Source of the DNA: Acidobacteriaceae bacterium
Lineage (GTDB): Bacteria; Acidobacteriota; Terriglobia; Terriglobales; Acidobacteriaceae
NCBI GenBank assembly: GCA_030040425.1
Contig: JASHTS010000112.1
Location: 1-64,000, forward strand
Direction: 5' to 3'
DNA length: 64,000 nucleotides
Shown here: positions 8,996-19,135 of the stretch, piece after piece
Layout: every line of letters begins with the position of its first letter
How positions within the stretch are numbered: the first letter of the stretch is position 1
Position numbers and translations under genes: made by a program
The notes under the pieces: generated by a model
What the model saw: the letters and a program-made list of their open reading frames with translations, nothing else
Databases searched by the model: none
What the model was told of the DNA's origin: nothing

Positions 8996-10407
8996 ATCGA
9001 AGGGCGTTTTTCCGCATGGCCGGCGCGGCCGCTGCCGCATCGTGCGTGGCGCAGGATGTTTTGCCGGAAACGCGCGCAGGGGATGCGATCGAGGCCACAC
9101 TCGCGATCGGCGAATCTGCAACGGTTGCCACCGTGCCCGCAAACTTTACGGGATTGAGTTACGAGTCGGCTCAACTGGCGAATCCCAGGTTCTTCTCGGG
9201 CGCCAACACCGCGCTGATTGATCTCTTTCGCACGTTGGGCGCGCGGGGCGTGCTGCGGCTGGGCGGAGGAACGAGCGCGTTCACGAGGTTCACCACTCAG
9301 GCCGTTGCCGCGCAGCCGCCGGTCGGGGCCGTGGGCCCCGATACGAGCAAGAACATCAAGACAGAAGTGCCGGTGACACGCGAGAGCGTGCGCAGCCTGC
9401 GCGAATTTCTCGACGCGACCGGCTGGGATTGCCTGTACGGCCTGAATCTGGAACGCGGCACGGCGGCGCAGGCGGCCGAGGAGGCCTTTTATGTGCAGCA
9501 GATTCTGGGGTCGCGTCTGATTGCCTTCCAGTTCGGCAACGAGCCCGATGCGTGGCGCAATCGCTACCGGCCGGCGACGTGGAGCTACGCAGATTACTGG
9601 AAGGAATGGTCGGCCGCGCAGGTGGCGGTGCTCGAGCGGACGCCGGAGGCGAAGTTTGCCGGACCCGATGTTTCCAACAAGATGGACTACGTGACAGGTT
9701 TTGCGCACGACGTGAAGGGCGATGCGCACGTGGTGATGCTCACCGCGCATTATTACGCGATGGGGCCGGCGGGCGCACCGGGCATGACCATCGAGCGGCT
9801 GCTCGCGCCCGATCCGAAACTCGAGCGCGAATTGAAGATTGCCATGGACGCAGCGCGCAGCGACGGGATTCCTTTTCGCATGAGCGAGGGCAATTCCTGC
9901 TGGAATGGCGGGCAGCCCGGCGTGAGCGATACGCTGGCCAGCGCGCTGTGGGTTGTGGACATGATGCTCGAATTCGCGTCGGCGGGATGCGCGGGCGTGA
10001 ACCTGCACGGAGGGGGCAACGGCGTGTACACGCCGATTGCCGGCAATCTTTCGGAAGGCTTTGCTCGCCGACCTGAGTACTGGGGCATGAATCTCGCCGC
10101 GAACTTCGCCGGCGCTACGCTGGCGAAGACCACGCTCGATTGCAGCGACGATCGCGTGCGCGCCTATGCGGGCCAAAAAGGCGGACGGTTGCTTGTGATG
10201 GTGATCAACAAGACGGAGAAGCCGGTGCGCGTCAGGTCTACGCTTCGCTGGATCGATTCCCGGTGGGTTCTCTCCGGGCCCGCGATTGACGCCGAACAGG
10301 GTGTTTCGGTTCGCGGGTTCCGCGTGCACGCCGCCACCGACGGAACTTTCGTTTTGGCTCCCCACACGGCAGTGCTGCTGACGCGGAACCAGGGGCATGC
10401 ACGATGA
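8992..10407 (+). CDS. Tat-exported GH79-like enzyme (beta-glucuronidase/heparanase type)
   Basis: This 471-residue protein probably removes glucuronic acid from polysaccharides. It opens with a twin-arginine signal ([10 protein letters not shown]). The TIM barrel contains [21 protein letters not shown] and the catalytic pair Glu184 in [14 protein letters not shown] (acid/base) and Glu299 in [13 protein letters not shown] (nucleophile). The order and wording match GH79 glucuronidases. A C-terminal beta-domain follows ([12 protein letters not shown] ... [10 protein letters not shown]). It starts inside the ATGA of the preceding gene and ends in another ATGA overlap with the GH95 gene, so three genes are translated as a chain. 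In arabinogalactan breakdown GH79 trims (4-O-methyl-)GlcA from galactan side chains; that substrate is inferred from context. Confidence 0.82.
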   Translation: MNRRAFFRMAGAAAAASCVAQDVLPETRAGDAIEATLAIGESATVATVPANFTGLSYESAQLANPRFFSGANTALIDLFRTLGARGVLRLGGGTSAFTRFTTQAVAAQPPVGAVGPDTSKNIKTEVPVTRESVRSLREFLDATGWDCLYGLNLERGTAAQAAEEAFYVQQILGSRLIAFQFGNEPDAWRNRYRPATWSYADYWKEWSAAQVAVLERTPEAKFAGPDVSNKMDYVTGFAHDVKGDAHVVMLTAHYYAMGPAGAPGMTIERLLAPDPKLERELKIAMDAARSDGIPFRMSEGNSCWNGGQPGVSDTLASALWVVDMMLEFASAGCAGVNLHGGGNGVYTPIAGNLSEGFARRPEYWGMNLAANFAGATLAKTTLDCSDDRVRAYAGQKGGRLLVMVINKTEKPVRVRSTLRWIDSRWVLSGPAIDAEQGVSVRGFRVHAATDGTFVLAPHTAVLLTRNQGHAR

Positions 10408-12857
10408 AACGACGGTGGACGCGGCGGCGCTTTCTGCGCAACGCGGCAATTTCGGGCGCGGTTCTGGCGCAGCGCAGGCGCGTTGAAGCGTGGACCGCGC
10501 GGGCTCCGGAAGCAAGTGCGGGGCCGGTTCTCTTTTTCGATCAGCCGGCAGCGGCGTGGCCCGATGCTCTGCCCGTGGGCAATGGCCGCCTGGGGGCGAT
10601 GGTCTTTGGGAATCCGGCGCACGAGCGGCTGCAACTGAATGAAGAGACGGTGTGGGATGGTGAGCGGCGGGACCGCAGCAATCCGCAGGCAAGCCGCACG
10701 CCGGAGGTGCGCGCGCTGTTGATGGCCGGAAAAGTGCACGAGGCGGAGGCGCTTGCGGCCGAGGTGATGATGGGCGTTCCGGTGCGTTTGCCGGTCTATC
10801 AAACGCTGGGCGATCTGTGGCTCGATTTCGAAGATGTGCCTACGCAAATAAGCGACTATCGGCTGGAGCTCGATCTGGATCGCGCGCTGGTGACCACCAC
10901 GTTCCGTGCCGGCGGCGCGCACTGGAAGCGCGAGGTCTTCAGTTCCGCGCCGCGCAATGTGATGGTGGCGCGCCTGGAGTCGAGCGCCCCGATGAGTCTG
11001 ACGGTGCGACTGGACCGGCCAGCGAACAGCCAGACGGAGGCAGCCGGAAACGATCGCCTGGTGATGACCGGCGCGGCGCGCCCGGTCAATCCGACCACGG
11101 ATCCGCTCAGGCAGGAGCGGCAGGTGGGGGTGGCGTTCCGCGCGGAAGTGGAGGCGATTGCCGAGGGAGGCGTAATCCGCGCGGAGGGCAACACGCTGAG
11201 GATGGAGAAGGCGCGCGCGGTCACGCTGCTGATTGCGGCGGCCACCGACTATCGCGAGCACAACGTGGCGGGCATGGCCGCGGCGTGCGCCCGGCGCCTG
11301 CGCGAGGCCGCTGCTCTCCCGTACGCGCGCTTGCGCGAAGAGCACGTTGCCGATTATCGGCGCTACGCGCGCCGCTGCGGTCTGCAGCTTGTGGACGGGC
11401 CCGATCCACTGGGTTATATGGCTACGGACAAACGCGTGCAGCGCGTGAAAGAAGGAGGCGAGGACGCGGGCCTGATCGCCACGTATTTTCATTTTGGACG
11501 ATACATGCTCATCAGCAGCAGCCGGCCGGGCACGCTGCCCGCCAATCTGCAGGGCATCTGGAACGAGAGTCTCGACCCGCCCTGGGGCTCGAAGTTTACG
11601 GTGAACATCAACGCCGAGATGAATTACTGGATGGCCGAGAACGGCAACCTGGCCGACCTGCACGCGCAGCTCTTCGATCTGCTGGATGCGACGCGGCCCG
11701 CGGGCACAGAGACCGCGCAACGATACTTCAAGGCGCGAGGATTTCTGGTCAATCACAACACCGATCTCTGGGGCGACGCGATTCCCGTGGATCATGTGCA
11801 GGCGGGCGTGTGGCCCATGGGCGCAGCGTGGATGGCGCTGCATCTCTTTTCGCACTTCGCGTACTCGCTCGACCAGGACTTTCTGCGCGAGCGCGCCTAT
11901 CCGCGGCTCAAGGAGATTGCAGAATTCTTCCTCGATTATCTTGTGGACGGAGCGGATGGAGAGCTGCTGAGCGGACCGAGCCAGTCGCCGGAGAACAAGT
12001 ACCGGCTTCCCGATGGGACGACGGCGAGTTTGTGCATGTCGCCGGCCATGGACACGGAGATCATTCGCGCGGTTTTCGACCGGGTTGAGCGCATGAGCAA
12101 GATGCTTGGCCTGGATGAAGATTTGCGCGCGCAGGTCGCGAGCGCAGCGAAGCGGCTGCCGCCCCTCAAAATTGGAAAGACGGGTGCGCTGCAGGAGTGG
12201 AACGAAGATTACGAAGAGACGGAGCCGGGACACCGGCACATCTCGCATCTGTTTGCGCTCTATCCCGACCACCAGATCACGCTGCGCGCGACACCGGAGC
12301 TCGCCGGAGCGGCGCGGACCGCGCTGGAGCGGCGGCTCCAGAACGGAGGCGGCAGCACGGGCTGGAGCCGCGCGTGGATTGTGAACTGCTGGGCGCGGCT
12401 CGAGGATGGCGAAGCGGCGTATCAGAGCCTGCTCGCGCTCCTGCGCAACTCCACCCGGCCTAATCTTTTCGACGTTTGCGGCATGAAGGCGAATTCGCCA
12501 TTCCAGATCGACGGCAACCTGGGCGGCACGGCCGGGCTGATTGAAATGCTGCTGCAGAGCCATGGCGGCGTGGTGCGGCTGCTGCCGGCTTTGCCGCAAG
12601 CGTGGCCGGCGGGCAGTTTTCGCGGCTTGCGCACCCGCGGCGGACTGGAGGTGGATCTTGCCTGGCGCGAGGGCAAAGCTGTGAGTGCTGCGCTGCGCGC
12701 GAGTGTGGACGGCGAAGTGACGCTTGCCGTGCCTGCGGGGCAGCAGATTCATTCGGTCACGCGAGGCGGAAGCCGGCTGGCGCTTGCGAATGCAGGCACG
12801 GCGCAGGCGTCTTTCCGGGCGAAGGCGGGCAAAGAGTACGCTGTTTCCTTTGCATGA
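10404..12857 (+). CDS. Tat-exported GH95 alpha-L-fucosidase / alpha-L-galactosidase
   Basis: The 817-residue protein is a GH95 inverting glycosidase acting on terminal alpha-1,2-L-fucose or L-galactose. It has a twin-arginine leader ([12 protein letters not shown]), the N-terminal beta-domain start [21 protein letters not shown] and [10 protein letters not shown], then the (alpha/alpha)6 barrel. The residues known to matter in GH95 are present: Asn401 and Asn403 in [11 protein letters not shown], Glu598 in [10 protein letters not shown] and Asp703 in [12 protein letters not shown]. The length is usual for the family. Fucose versus galactose specificity cannot be read here. The start at 10404 overlaps the GH79 stop by four bases. 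A 47-base gap follows before the DUF5060 gene. Confidence 0.93.
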   Translation: MKRRWTRRRFLRNAAISGAVLAQRRRVEAWTARAPEASAGPVLFFDQPAAAWPDALPVGNGRLGAMVFGNPAHERLQLNEETVWDGERRDRSNPQASRTPEVRALLMAGKVHEAEALAAEVMMGVPVRLPVYQTLGDLWLDFEDVPTQISDYRLELDLDRALVTTTFRAGGAHWKREVFSSAPRNVMVARLESSAPMSLTVRLDRPANSQTEAAGNDRLVMTGAARPVNPTTDPLRQERQVGVAFRAEVEAIAEGGVIRAEGNTLRMEKARAVTLLIAAATDYREHNVAGMAAACARRLREAAALPYARLREEHVADYRRYARRCGLQLVDGPDPLGYMATDKRVQRVKEGGEDAGLIATYFHFGRYMLISSSRPGTLPANLQGIWNESLDPPWGSKFTVNINAEMNYWMAENGNLADLHAQLFDLLDATRPAGTETAQRYFKARGFLVNHNTDLWGDAIPVDHVQAGVWPMGAAWMALHLFSHFAYSLDQDFLRERAYPRLKEIAEFFLDYLVDGADGELLSGPSQSPENKYRLPDGTTASLCMSPAMDTEIIRAVFDRVERMSKMLGLDEDLRAQVASAAKRLPPLKIGKTGALQEWNEDYEETEPGHRHISHLFALYPDHQITLRATPELAGAARTALERRLQNGGGSTGWSRAWIVNCWARLEDGEAAYQSLLALLRNSTRPNLFDVCGMKANSPFQIDGNLGGTAGLIEMLLQSHGGVVRLLPALPQAWPAGSFRGLRTRGGLEVDLAWREGKAVSAALRASVDGEVTLAVPAGQQIHSVTRGGSRLALANAGTAQASFRAKAGKEYAVSFA

Positions 12858-12904
12858 GCGCGCCGTAGCGCGATTTTGATCTGCGTAACCGAACCGGAGA
12901 GGAC

Positions 12905-14479
12905 ATGGGTGCGATGAATCGGAGAGACCTGATGAAGATGGGGGCGGGCGCGATGGCCTCAGGGCTGGCGGCCGCGGGACCTGCAGCGGGACTCGTCCGT
13001 GCAAGCGAAGAGAGCGTGAAGCAATGGGGCATTTTCGAGGTCGCGGCGCAGGGACCGGATAGCGGCAATCCGTTTGTCGATGTTTCGTTCGGTGCGCGGT
13101 TCACGATCGGGCATCGCACCGTGGAGGCCGCGGGTTTCTACGATGGGAACGGCACTTACAAAGTGCGCTTCTCGCCCGATACGGCAGGCACATGGAGCTA
13201 TCAGACGACGGGCAGCGCGAGCGAACTCGCGGGGAAAACAGGAACGTTCGATTGCGTTCCTGCGCGCGCCGGCAATCACGGTCCGGTTGGAACGGCGCAC
13301 CAGTTTCATTTTGAACACGCGGACGGCACTCCCTATTTTCCCTTCGGAACCACGTGCTATTCCTACGGATTCATCGGAGCGCCGCTGGATGCGGAGACGC
13401 TCGCGAACCTGAAAGCGGCGGGCTTCAATAAGGTTCGCATGTGCCTGTTGCCCAAGCCGCTGGGCAAGCGGCAGCCAGCGGCCATGCCGTTTGAGCGCAT
13501 CGGCGGAGCGCAACCTCCGCAAGCTGAGGACCTGAGCGACAGCTCGACCAGCAGTGAACGCTTTGACCTGACGCGGCTCAACCCCGCTTACTTTCAACAC
13601 GTGGAGGAGCGGATCAGGGATTTGATGTCCGCGGAGATCCAGGCCGACGTGATTCTCTTTCATCCATACGATGCGTGGGGATTCAAAGCGATGGGCGCGG
13701 AGGCGGACGACCGCTATCTGCGTTATGCGGTTGCGCGGCTTTCCGCGTACCGGAATGTGTGGTGGTCCATCGCCAATGAATACGACCTGGTGAAATCGAA
13801 GTCGATGGCCGATTGGGATCGGTTCTTCCGCATCGTCGAAGAGAGCGATCCGCACGGGCGGCTGCGTTCCATCCACCACAGCCGCGTGCCGTACGACAAT
13901 GCGAAACCGTGGTGTACGCACGCCAGCCTCCAGGAGTTCGACTTCGACAAGTCGGCGGAGCGGCAGGCTGCCTGGAACAAACCTATCATCTACGACGAGA
14001 TCCAGTACGAAGGCAACATCGCGCGCCGGTGGGGAAACCTCACCGCGGAGGAGATGACGCGCCGCTTCTGGCAGGCGGTGATTTATGGAACGTATGCCAC
14101 GCATGGCGAGACCTACATGACCGACGAGGGGCAGCCAGTCTGGTCCGATGCGGGCGCGCTTCAGGGAACAAGCGCGGCGCGGATTCTGTTTCTGAGGAAA
14201 CTTCTGGAAGATAGCGGAACAACAGGTTTGATGGCAGCGGAGAATCCCTATTATCCGAACGCGGGGAATCCGGACCGGCTAATCCTCTACTACTTCGATT
14301 ACCATCGGCCCGCGGAATACGAGTTTCCCTTGCCGGACGGGGGAAACTACACGGCGACGCTGATCGATCCGTGGGCCATGACGAAGACTGCCGTTGCGGG
14401 AACCTTCAACGGGAAAAGCAAAATTACGCTGCCGGGCAGGCCATACCTGGCAATGCTGTTTGAGAAAGCGGCCGGCTGA
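12905..14479 (+). CDS. Tat-exported DUF5060-type putative glycoside hydrolase
   Basis: The 524-residue protein has a Tat-like leader (NRRDLMKMGAG), a DUF5060 Ig-like domain at about 35-125 (WGIFEVAAQGP ... GFYDGNGTYKVRFSPDTAGTWSYQT), a TIM-barrel region beginning YFPFGTTCYSYG, and a C-terminal DUF5605-like beta domain. Glu292 in WWSIANEYDLV and Glu365 in IIYDEIQYEGN are placed like the acid/base and nucleophile of clan GH-A. No activity is established in the family as far as I know; the neighbours argue for a plant-glycan side chain. Start choice: GGAGAGG lies only two bases before ATG 12905 but eleven before ATG 12914, so the second may be used, losing three residues. Confidence 0.8.
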   Translation: MGAMNRRDLMKMGAGAMASGLAAAGPAAGLVRASEESVKQWGIFEVAAQGPDSGNPFVDVSFGARFTIGHRTVEAAGFYDGNGTYKVRFSPDTAGTWSYQTTGSASELAGKTGTFDCVPARAGNHGPVGTAHQFHFEHADGTPYFPFGTTCYSYGFIGAPLDAETLANLKAAGFNKVRMCLLPKPLGKRQPAAMPFERIGGAQPPQAEDLSDSSTSSERFDLTRLNPAYFQHVEERIRDLMSAEIQADVILFHPYDAWGFKAMGAEADDRYLRYAVARLSAYRNVWWSIANEYDLVKSKSMADWDRFFRIVEESDPHGRLRSIHHSRVPYDNAKPWCTHASLQEFDFDKSAERQAAWNKPIIYDEIQYEGNIARRWGNLTAEEMTRRFWQAVIYGTYATHGETYMTDEGQPVWSDAGALQGTSAARILFLRKLLEDSGTTGLMAAENPYYPNAGNPDRLILYYFDYHRPAEYEFPLPDGGNYTATLIDPWAMTKTAVAGTFNGKSKITLPGRPYLAMLFEKAAG

Positions 14480-14482
14480 ACG

Positions 14483-17152
14483 ATGCGCATTCTTGTGATC
14501 AGCATGCGCCTTGGGCGCACGATGTTTGCCGCAGCCGCGGTTTTTCTGCTGTGCGCCGGCGTCCACGCGGAGACGATTCGAGTATTCACGGGGAAGAACG
14601 CCGCGCCGCGTGAACTCTACGGCGCGGACAAGCTGCGCGCAGCTTTGGCGCAGGTGAAGGACGCGCCGCGCGGTGCGCGGGTGTTGGCGGCCGTGCGCTC
14701 GGCGCCGGAGCTGGCGCGCTTCGATCTGCCTGAGTTCGGGCCGCAAGCCGAAGAGGCATTCCTGATTCGCCAAGTGGGCGACACCTGGGTGATTGCCGGC
14801 TCCGATCCGTCGGGGGTTCTCTATGGCGAGCTCGAACTGGCCGACCGCGTGAGCGCGGCGCATGCGCTTCCCACGGGCATCGACGACATGGAGCATCCGG
14901 CGCTGAAGCTGCGCGGCACCTGCATTGGAATGCAGAAGCAGGAGATTACATACGAGGGCGCCGAATACGACTATCCTTACACGCCGGAGAATTTTCCATT
15001 CTTTTATGACAAGGCGCAGTGGACGCAATATCTCGACATGCTCGCCGAAGAGCGCTACAACACGCTGTATTTGTGGAACGGGCACCCGTTCACCAGCCTG
15101 CTGAAACTGCCGCGCTACCCGGAGGCGCAGGAGCTGCCCAGGGCGCAGCTCGACGCGAACATGGCGATGTTCAAGTGGCTGACTGCCGAGGCCGCGCGGC
15201 GCGGCATCCGGGTGGTGCAGGGCTTCTACAACATTCATCTCTCGCACGCCTTTGCGCGCGCGCATCACCTGCCTTACCATCTTTCGGCGCCGAATGCGCT
15301 GGCGAGTGCGTATACGCGCTATGCGATTGCCGAGTTTATCCGCACGTATCCGAACGCCGGCCTGATGATGACGCTGGGCGAGGCGCTGAGCCCGCAGTAC
15401 GGCGCGGAATGGCTGGCGAGCACGATCATTCCCGGAGTGAAGGAGGGATTGAAAGAATCGGGCATCCGCACCGAGCCGCCCATCGTGGTGCGCGCGCACG
15501 CCACCGACATTGCCGCCGTGATGAAGGCGGCCACGCCGCTCTACGCGAACATCGACACCATGTTCAAGTGGAACGGCGAGTCACTGACGTGGACCAACGT
15601 GCGCGGACCGGTGCTCGACCGCTTCAGGATGCTGGCCGAAAGCTCAAACGTGGCGATCGCCAACGTGCACCTGCTTTCGAATCTGGAGCCGTTCCGGTGG
15701 GGCGACCCGGATTTTATCCGCGAGACGCTCGCGAATTTTCAGCGCATCGGGATCGGTGGGCTGCATTTGTATCCGTTGCGCTACTGGGACTGGCCGTACT
15801 CAGGCGACAACGCCGTGCCGCGGCTCATGCAGATCGATCGAGACTGGATCTGGTTCGCGGCGTGGGGCCGTTATGCGTGGAATCCCAATCGCGATCCCGA
15901 AAAGGAGCATGCCTACTGGGCGGCGCAGTTCGCGAAGCGGTTTGGTTCTGCCCGAGCCGGAGAAAAACTGTTCGAGGCTTACACGCTTGCCGGGCCGTGC
16001 CAGCCGCGGCTGTTGCCGCGCATCGGGATTACTGAAGGCAACCGCCAGGCATTCACCCTGGGCATGACCATGCCTCAGTTGATTGATCCCGGGCGGTTCA
16101 ATCCCGCAGAGACGTTGTGGACCGGCGATGCCCCGCCGGGCGAGCGGCTCCAGGAATATGTGGCTCAGGAGTTCCGCCATGAACCGCACCATGGAGAGAC
16201 GCCGCTCGGCGTGAGCGATGAGACGGTGGAGGCTTCAAGCAAAGCGTTGCAAGCAGCGCAAGCGGCGGGTCCGTTTGTGAGTCGGAACCGCGACGAGTAC
16301 GCGCGCGTGGTGAACGATCTCGAAGCGATCGCGTTGCTGATGCAGTTCTACAACGCGAAGGTGAAAGCCGCCGAGCAGGTGCTGCTCTACGGCTACGATC
16401 ACGACGCCGCGCATTTGGCGCAGGCGGACGCGCTGCTTGCGGAATCCGTGGAACGGTTTCGCGAACTCACGGCTGTTGCCGGGCCCGCCTATCTGACCGC
16501 GACGGGCATGGAGACCGCGCAGCGACGCATTCCCTTCCCCGGAGGAATGGACGCATTTCCCGACTGGCAGCAGTGCCTGCCGATGTATGAAAAGGAACTG
16601 GCCACATTCCGGAAGCGGCGTGCCGAATTGCTCTCCGGAGGAGCGGCAGCGGAGAGCGCGGCGACCAAGCCGCTGCCGCAGGTTGGGTTCACGCTCGAGT
16701 CCGGCGCAGGCGAAACATTTACGGTGGAGCGAGGAGCGCAGCTCTTTCTGGACAGGAGCGAGACGATTGGCGATGTGGCTCCGGAGCTGAATGGCCTCAA
16801 GGGAATCAGAATCTCGACGCGCGAGGGAGGGACGGTTCGCTTCAATCTAAGCGCGCAGGCGCAGATCCTGGTGGGATTTCCTGCGGGTAGTTCGGCCCAG
16901 AGCTCCGTGCTCGATCCCGAAACGGAGCAATGGAATCTTTTGCTGCTGAACGGCGTTGTGGCGAAAGGAACGCCGGCCATGGCGGTGTGGGCCAAGCCCC
17001 TGCCTGCGGGCGCCAATGAGCTGGACCTGGACAAGGGACACTATGTGATCCTCGGTTTTATTCCCGCGGGACTCGAGGTGAAGCCGCATATTCACTTCGA
17101 GGCGCAGAGCAGCGCAGCGGGCACGCCCAACCTCGACTGGCTCTTCGAGTAG
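14483..17152 (+). CDS. Secreted GH67/GH20-N-domain protein, putative alpha-glucuronidase-like hydrolase
   Basis: The 889-residue product carries a signal peptide (AAAAVFLLCAGVHA). An N-terminal domain of the type shared by GH20, GH67 and GH84 follows (DTWVIAGSDPSGVLYGELELADRV). The central barrel has ALKLRGTCIGMQKQE, YNTLYLWNGHPFTSLLKLPRYPE and YPNAGLMMTLGEALSPQYG. A helical region and a C-terminal beta domain (about 740-880) complete it. The barrel is not close enough to the GH67 or GH20 that I know to assign catalytic residues; the Glu of LGEALSPQYG is one candidate. Alpha-glucuronidase would fit next to GH79, but this may be an undescribed family. It is the last gene of the cluster, starting three bases after the DUF5060 stop, and faces GH51 with a 47-base gap. 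Confidence 0.65.
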   Translation: MRILVISMRLGRTMFAAAAVFLLCAGVHAETIRVFTGKNAAPRELYGADKLRAALAQVKDAPRGARVLAAVRSAPELARFDLPEFGPQAEEAFLIRQVGDTWVIAGSDPSGVLYGELELADRVSAAHALPTGIDDMEHPALKLRGTCIGMQKQEITYEGAEYDYPYTPENFPFFYDKAQWTQYLDMLAEERYNTLYLWNGHPFTSLLKLPRYPEAQELPRAQLDANMAMFKWLTAEAARRGIRVVQGFYNIHLSHAFARAHHLPYHLSAPNALASAYTRYAIAEFIRTYPNAGLMMTLGEALSPQYGAEWLASTIIPGVKEGLKESGIRTEPPIVVRAHATDIAAVMKAATPLYANIDTMFKWNGESLTWTNVRGPVLDRFRMLAESSNVAIANVHLLSNLEPFRWGDPDFIRETLANFQRIGIGGLHLYPLRYWDWPYSGDNAVPRLMQIDRDWIWFAAWGRYAWNPNRDPEKEHAYWAAQFAKRFGSARAGEKLFEAYTLAGPCQPRLLPRIGITEGNRQAFTLGMTMPQLIDPGRFNPAETLWTGDAPPGERLQEYVAQEFRHEPHHGETPLGVSDETVEASSKALQAAQAAGPFVSRNRDEYARVVNDLEAIALLMQFYNAKVKAAEQVLLYGYDHDAAHLAQADALLAESVERFRELTAVAGPAYLTATGMETAQRRIPFPGGMDAFPDWQQCLPMYEKELATFRKRRAELLSGGAAAESAATKPLPQVGFTLESGAGETFTVERGAQLFLDRSETIGDVAPELNGLKGIRISTREGGTVRFNLSAQAQILVGFPAGSSAQSSVLDPETEQWNLLLLNGVVAKGTPAMAVWAKPLPAGANELDLDKGHYVILGFIPAGLEVKPHIHFEAQSSAAGTPNLDWLFE

Positions 17153-17199
17153 AGCCCAGCGCTCTCTCGTGCGCAGGCGCTGCTGCAGACGGCAGTCAA

Positions 17200-18849
17200 C
17201 TAAATGGCAAGCGAGAGCACCGAATAGGAACGCGCGGGCAAGGTGAGCGCCATGCGATCGCCGATCTTCGGGCTCTCGAGTGTCTGCGGCACCACGCGAT
17301 TGGGCTCCGCAAAGGTGTTGCCCGCTTTCAGATCAGACCCGGTCATCGACACAAACTCATTGACCGCGACCGGCGTCACGTCGCGCCACACAAGGTCCAC
17401 ATCCTGCGCGTTCTCGAGATCCCGGTTGAACAAGAACAGCGTTGCCGTCTTGCTCTCAGTGTCGATGGATCCAGCAACATCGACGTACGCCACCTGGCCG
17501 AATCCCGGCTGAGGCAACCCCACGCTCTCGAGAGGACGGCCGAGCACAGTCACGTCGTAGCCCGGACCCTCGGGCTCGAGGGCGAGCGCACGCCCGCGCG
17601 CATACTTCAGCGCCCACGCGTACGGATAGTAAATGGTGTGCCGCAGAATGCCATCTTCGTTGGTGGCAATGGGAGCGATCACATTGACCAGTTGCGCAAG
17701 GCAGGCAATCTTCACGCGATCGGAATGCCGTATCAGGGAGTTGGCCAGCCCGCCCACCAGGAGCGCATCCTCCAGGTTGTAGGGCTCCTCGAGCAAATGC
17801 GGAGCCGGCTTTCCGTGCCCATCGGCAAAATCTCCGCCCCGCGCGCGATACCAGACGTTCCACTCGTCGAAGGAGAGCCAGAGCTGCTTTTCCGAGCGCT
17901 TTTGTGCGCGCACGGTGTCGCATACCGCCGCGATTTCTCTTATCTGCCGATCCATGGCCAGGTTCATGGCCATGTAAATCCGGCTGTCGTGGTTGGTTTC
18001 TTCGTCGTTTCCCCAGTAGTGATGCAGCGAGATTCCATCGACCACTTCGTAGCACTCTTCCAGAACGGTGCGGTCCCATTCGATATAAGTGGGCATAAAC
18101 GGCCCGCTCGATCCGCATGCAATCAGCTTGATTGCCGGATCGACCGCGCGCATCTGGCGGGCCGCATCGGTTGCCTTGATGCCATATTGCTGCGCGGGCA
18201 TGTGCCCGATCTGCCACGGCCCGTCCATCTCGTTGCCCAGGCACCAATACTTCACTCCATAGGGCTGCTCGTGGCCATTGGAGCGCCGCAGTTCGCTCCA
18301 CTTCGTCCCGCCAGCAAAGTTGCAATATTCCACCAGCGCAGCCGCGTCTTCTGCAGAGCCCGTACCGAAGTTCAGCCCCAGCAGCGGCTCCGTTCCCACC
18401 AGCTTCGCCCACTCCATGAACTCGTCTGTCCCGAACTGATTCGTCTCCAGCGTGTCCCAGGCGCGGTCCAGCACCGTCGGCCGATCCTTTTTCGGACCAA
18501 CCCCGTCGAGCCAGTGATAACCGGAGACAAAGTTTCCGCCGGGATAGCGAACAATCGGCACTCCCAGCTTTTTTACTTCCGCGATCACGTCGGTGCGGAA
18601 TCCATGGGCATCGGCAAATTTCGATCCAGGATCGTAGATACCTTCGTAGATGGCCCGCCCGAGATGCTCGAGAAAAGAACCGAAGAGGCGAGGACTGATG
18701 GAAGAAATCTCGCGAGTGGAATCGATGACGACGCGCGTAACCGGACGGCCTTGCGCAAGCGCGAACCTTCCCATGGCCGACGCCGCACACGCAGCAAGCC
18801 CCGCCTGGCTGCCCCTCTTTAAGAGTTGCCTTCTCGAAAGCAGACTCAT
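17200..18849 (-). CDS. Tat-exported alpha-L-arabinofuranosidase, GH51
   Basis: This enzyme removes alpha-L-arabinofuranosyl side chains. The 549-residue protein has a twin-arginine leader (SRRQLLKRG) and the GH51 hallmarks: SPRLFGSFLEHLGRAIYEGIYDPGSKFAD, VRYPGGNFVSGYHWLDGVGP, Glu207 in YWCLGNEMDGPWQIGH (acid/base) and Glu329 in WLSFDEWNVWYRAR (nucleophile). A C-terminal beta domain follows. Tat export is notable because many GH51 enzymes are cytoplasmic, so it probably acts in the periplasm or outside. The start at 18849 has GGGAGG eight bases upstream. A strong promoter with an overlapping palindrome lies about 280 bases upstream (19136-19171), so the mRNA would have a long leader. It is convergent with the large cluster. 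Confidence 0.95.
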   Translation of the reverse strand: MSLLSRRQLLKRGSQAGLAACAASAMGRFALAQGRPVTRVVIDSTREISSISPRLFGSFLEHLGRAIYEGIYDPGSKFADAHGFRTDVIAEVKKLGVPIVRYPGGNFVSGYHWLDGVGPKKDRPTVLDRAWDTLETNQFGTDEFMEWAKLVGTEPLLGLNFGTGSAEDAAALVEYCNFAGGTKWSELRRSNGHEQPYGVKYWCLGNEMDGPWQIGHMPAQQYGIKATDAARQMRAVDPAIKLIACGSSGPFMPTYIEWDRTVLEECYEVVDGISLHHYWGNDEETNHDSRIYMAMNLAMDRQIREIAAVCDTVRAQKRSEKQLWLSFDEWNVWYRARGGDFADGHGKPAPHLLEEPYNLEDALLVGGLANSLIRHSDRVKIACLAQLVNVIAPIATNEDGILRHTIYYPYAWALKYARGRALALEPEGPGYDVTVLGRPLESVGLPQPGFGQVAYVDVAGSIDTESKTATLFLFNRDLENAQDVDLVWRDVTPVAVNEFVSMTGSDLKAGNTFAEPNRVVPQTLESPKIGDRMALTLPARSYSVLSLAI

Positions 18850-19004
18850 CCGCGATCCTCCCTTTGGATCCGAACGACGGTTCTGCCTTGTCGCAGACGG
18901 AGTTTCAACGGCCCTGCGCTCCTCTGCCGGGAATTGCCCGCTTCCATCGATTGCGCAAAAGCAGCCGGCCGGTCAGCGAATCTGAACAGGCCGGAAGGAT
19001 TTCA

Positions 19005-19029
19005 AAATGTGCCCGAATCGCGCACATTT
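19005..19029. repeat. Inverted repeat AAATGTGC-N9-GCACATTT in the GH51 leader
   Basis: Perfect 8-base arms at 19005-19012 and 19022-19029. The arms AAATGTG/CACATTT equal the half-sites of the E. coli CRP consensus, but the space between them is three bases longer than canonical. It lies about 155-180 bases upstream of GH51, inside the predicted transcript, so it could be a protein site or an RNA stem-loop. Confidence 0.45.
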
Positions 19030-19135
19030 CCAGACCCGCTCACTGTGTTGACCGCCCCTCCTTGCGGAACCGGCGACCCACACACCACCGTCGAGAGCGA
19101 CGCCTGTTTGAAGTAAACGATTACCAATCGAAGCG

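Noticed and set aside
10164..13004. Antisense open frame of 946 codons over GH79/GH95
   Set aside because: Arginine/histidine-rich translation without domains; the plus strand has intact catalytic motifs. It is a by-product of high GC.
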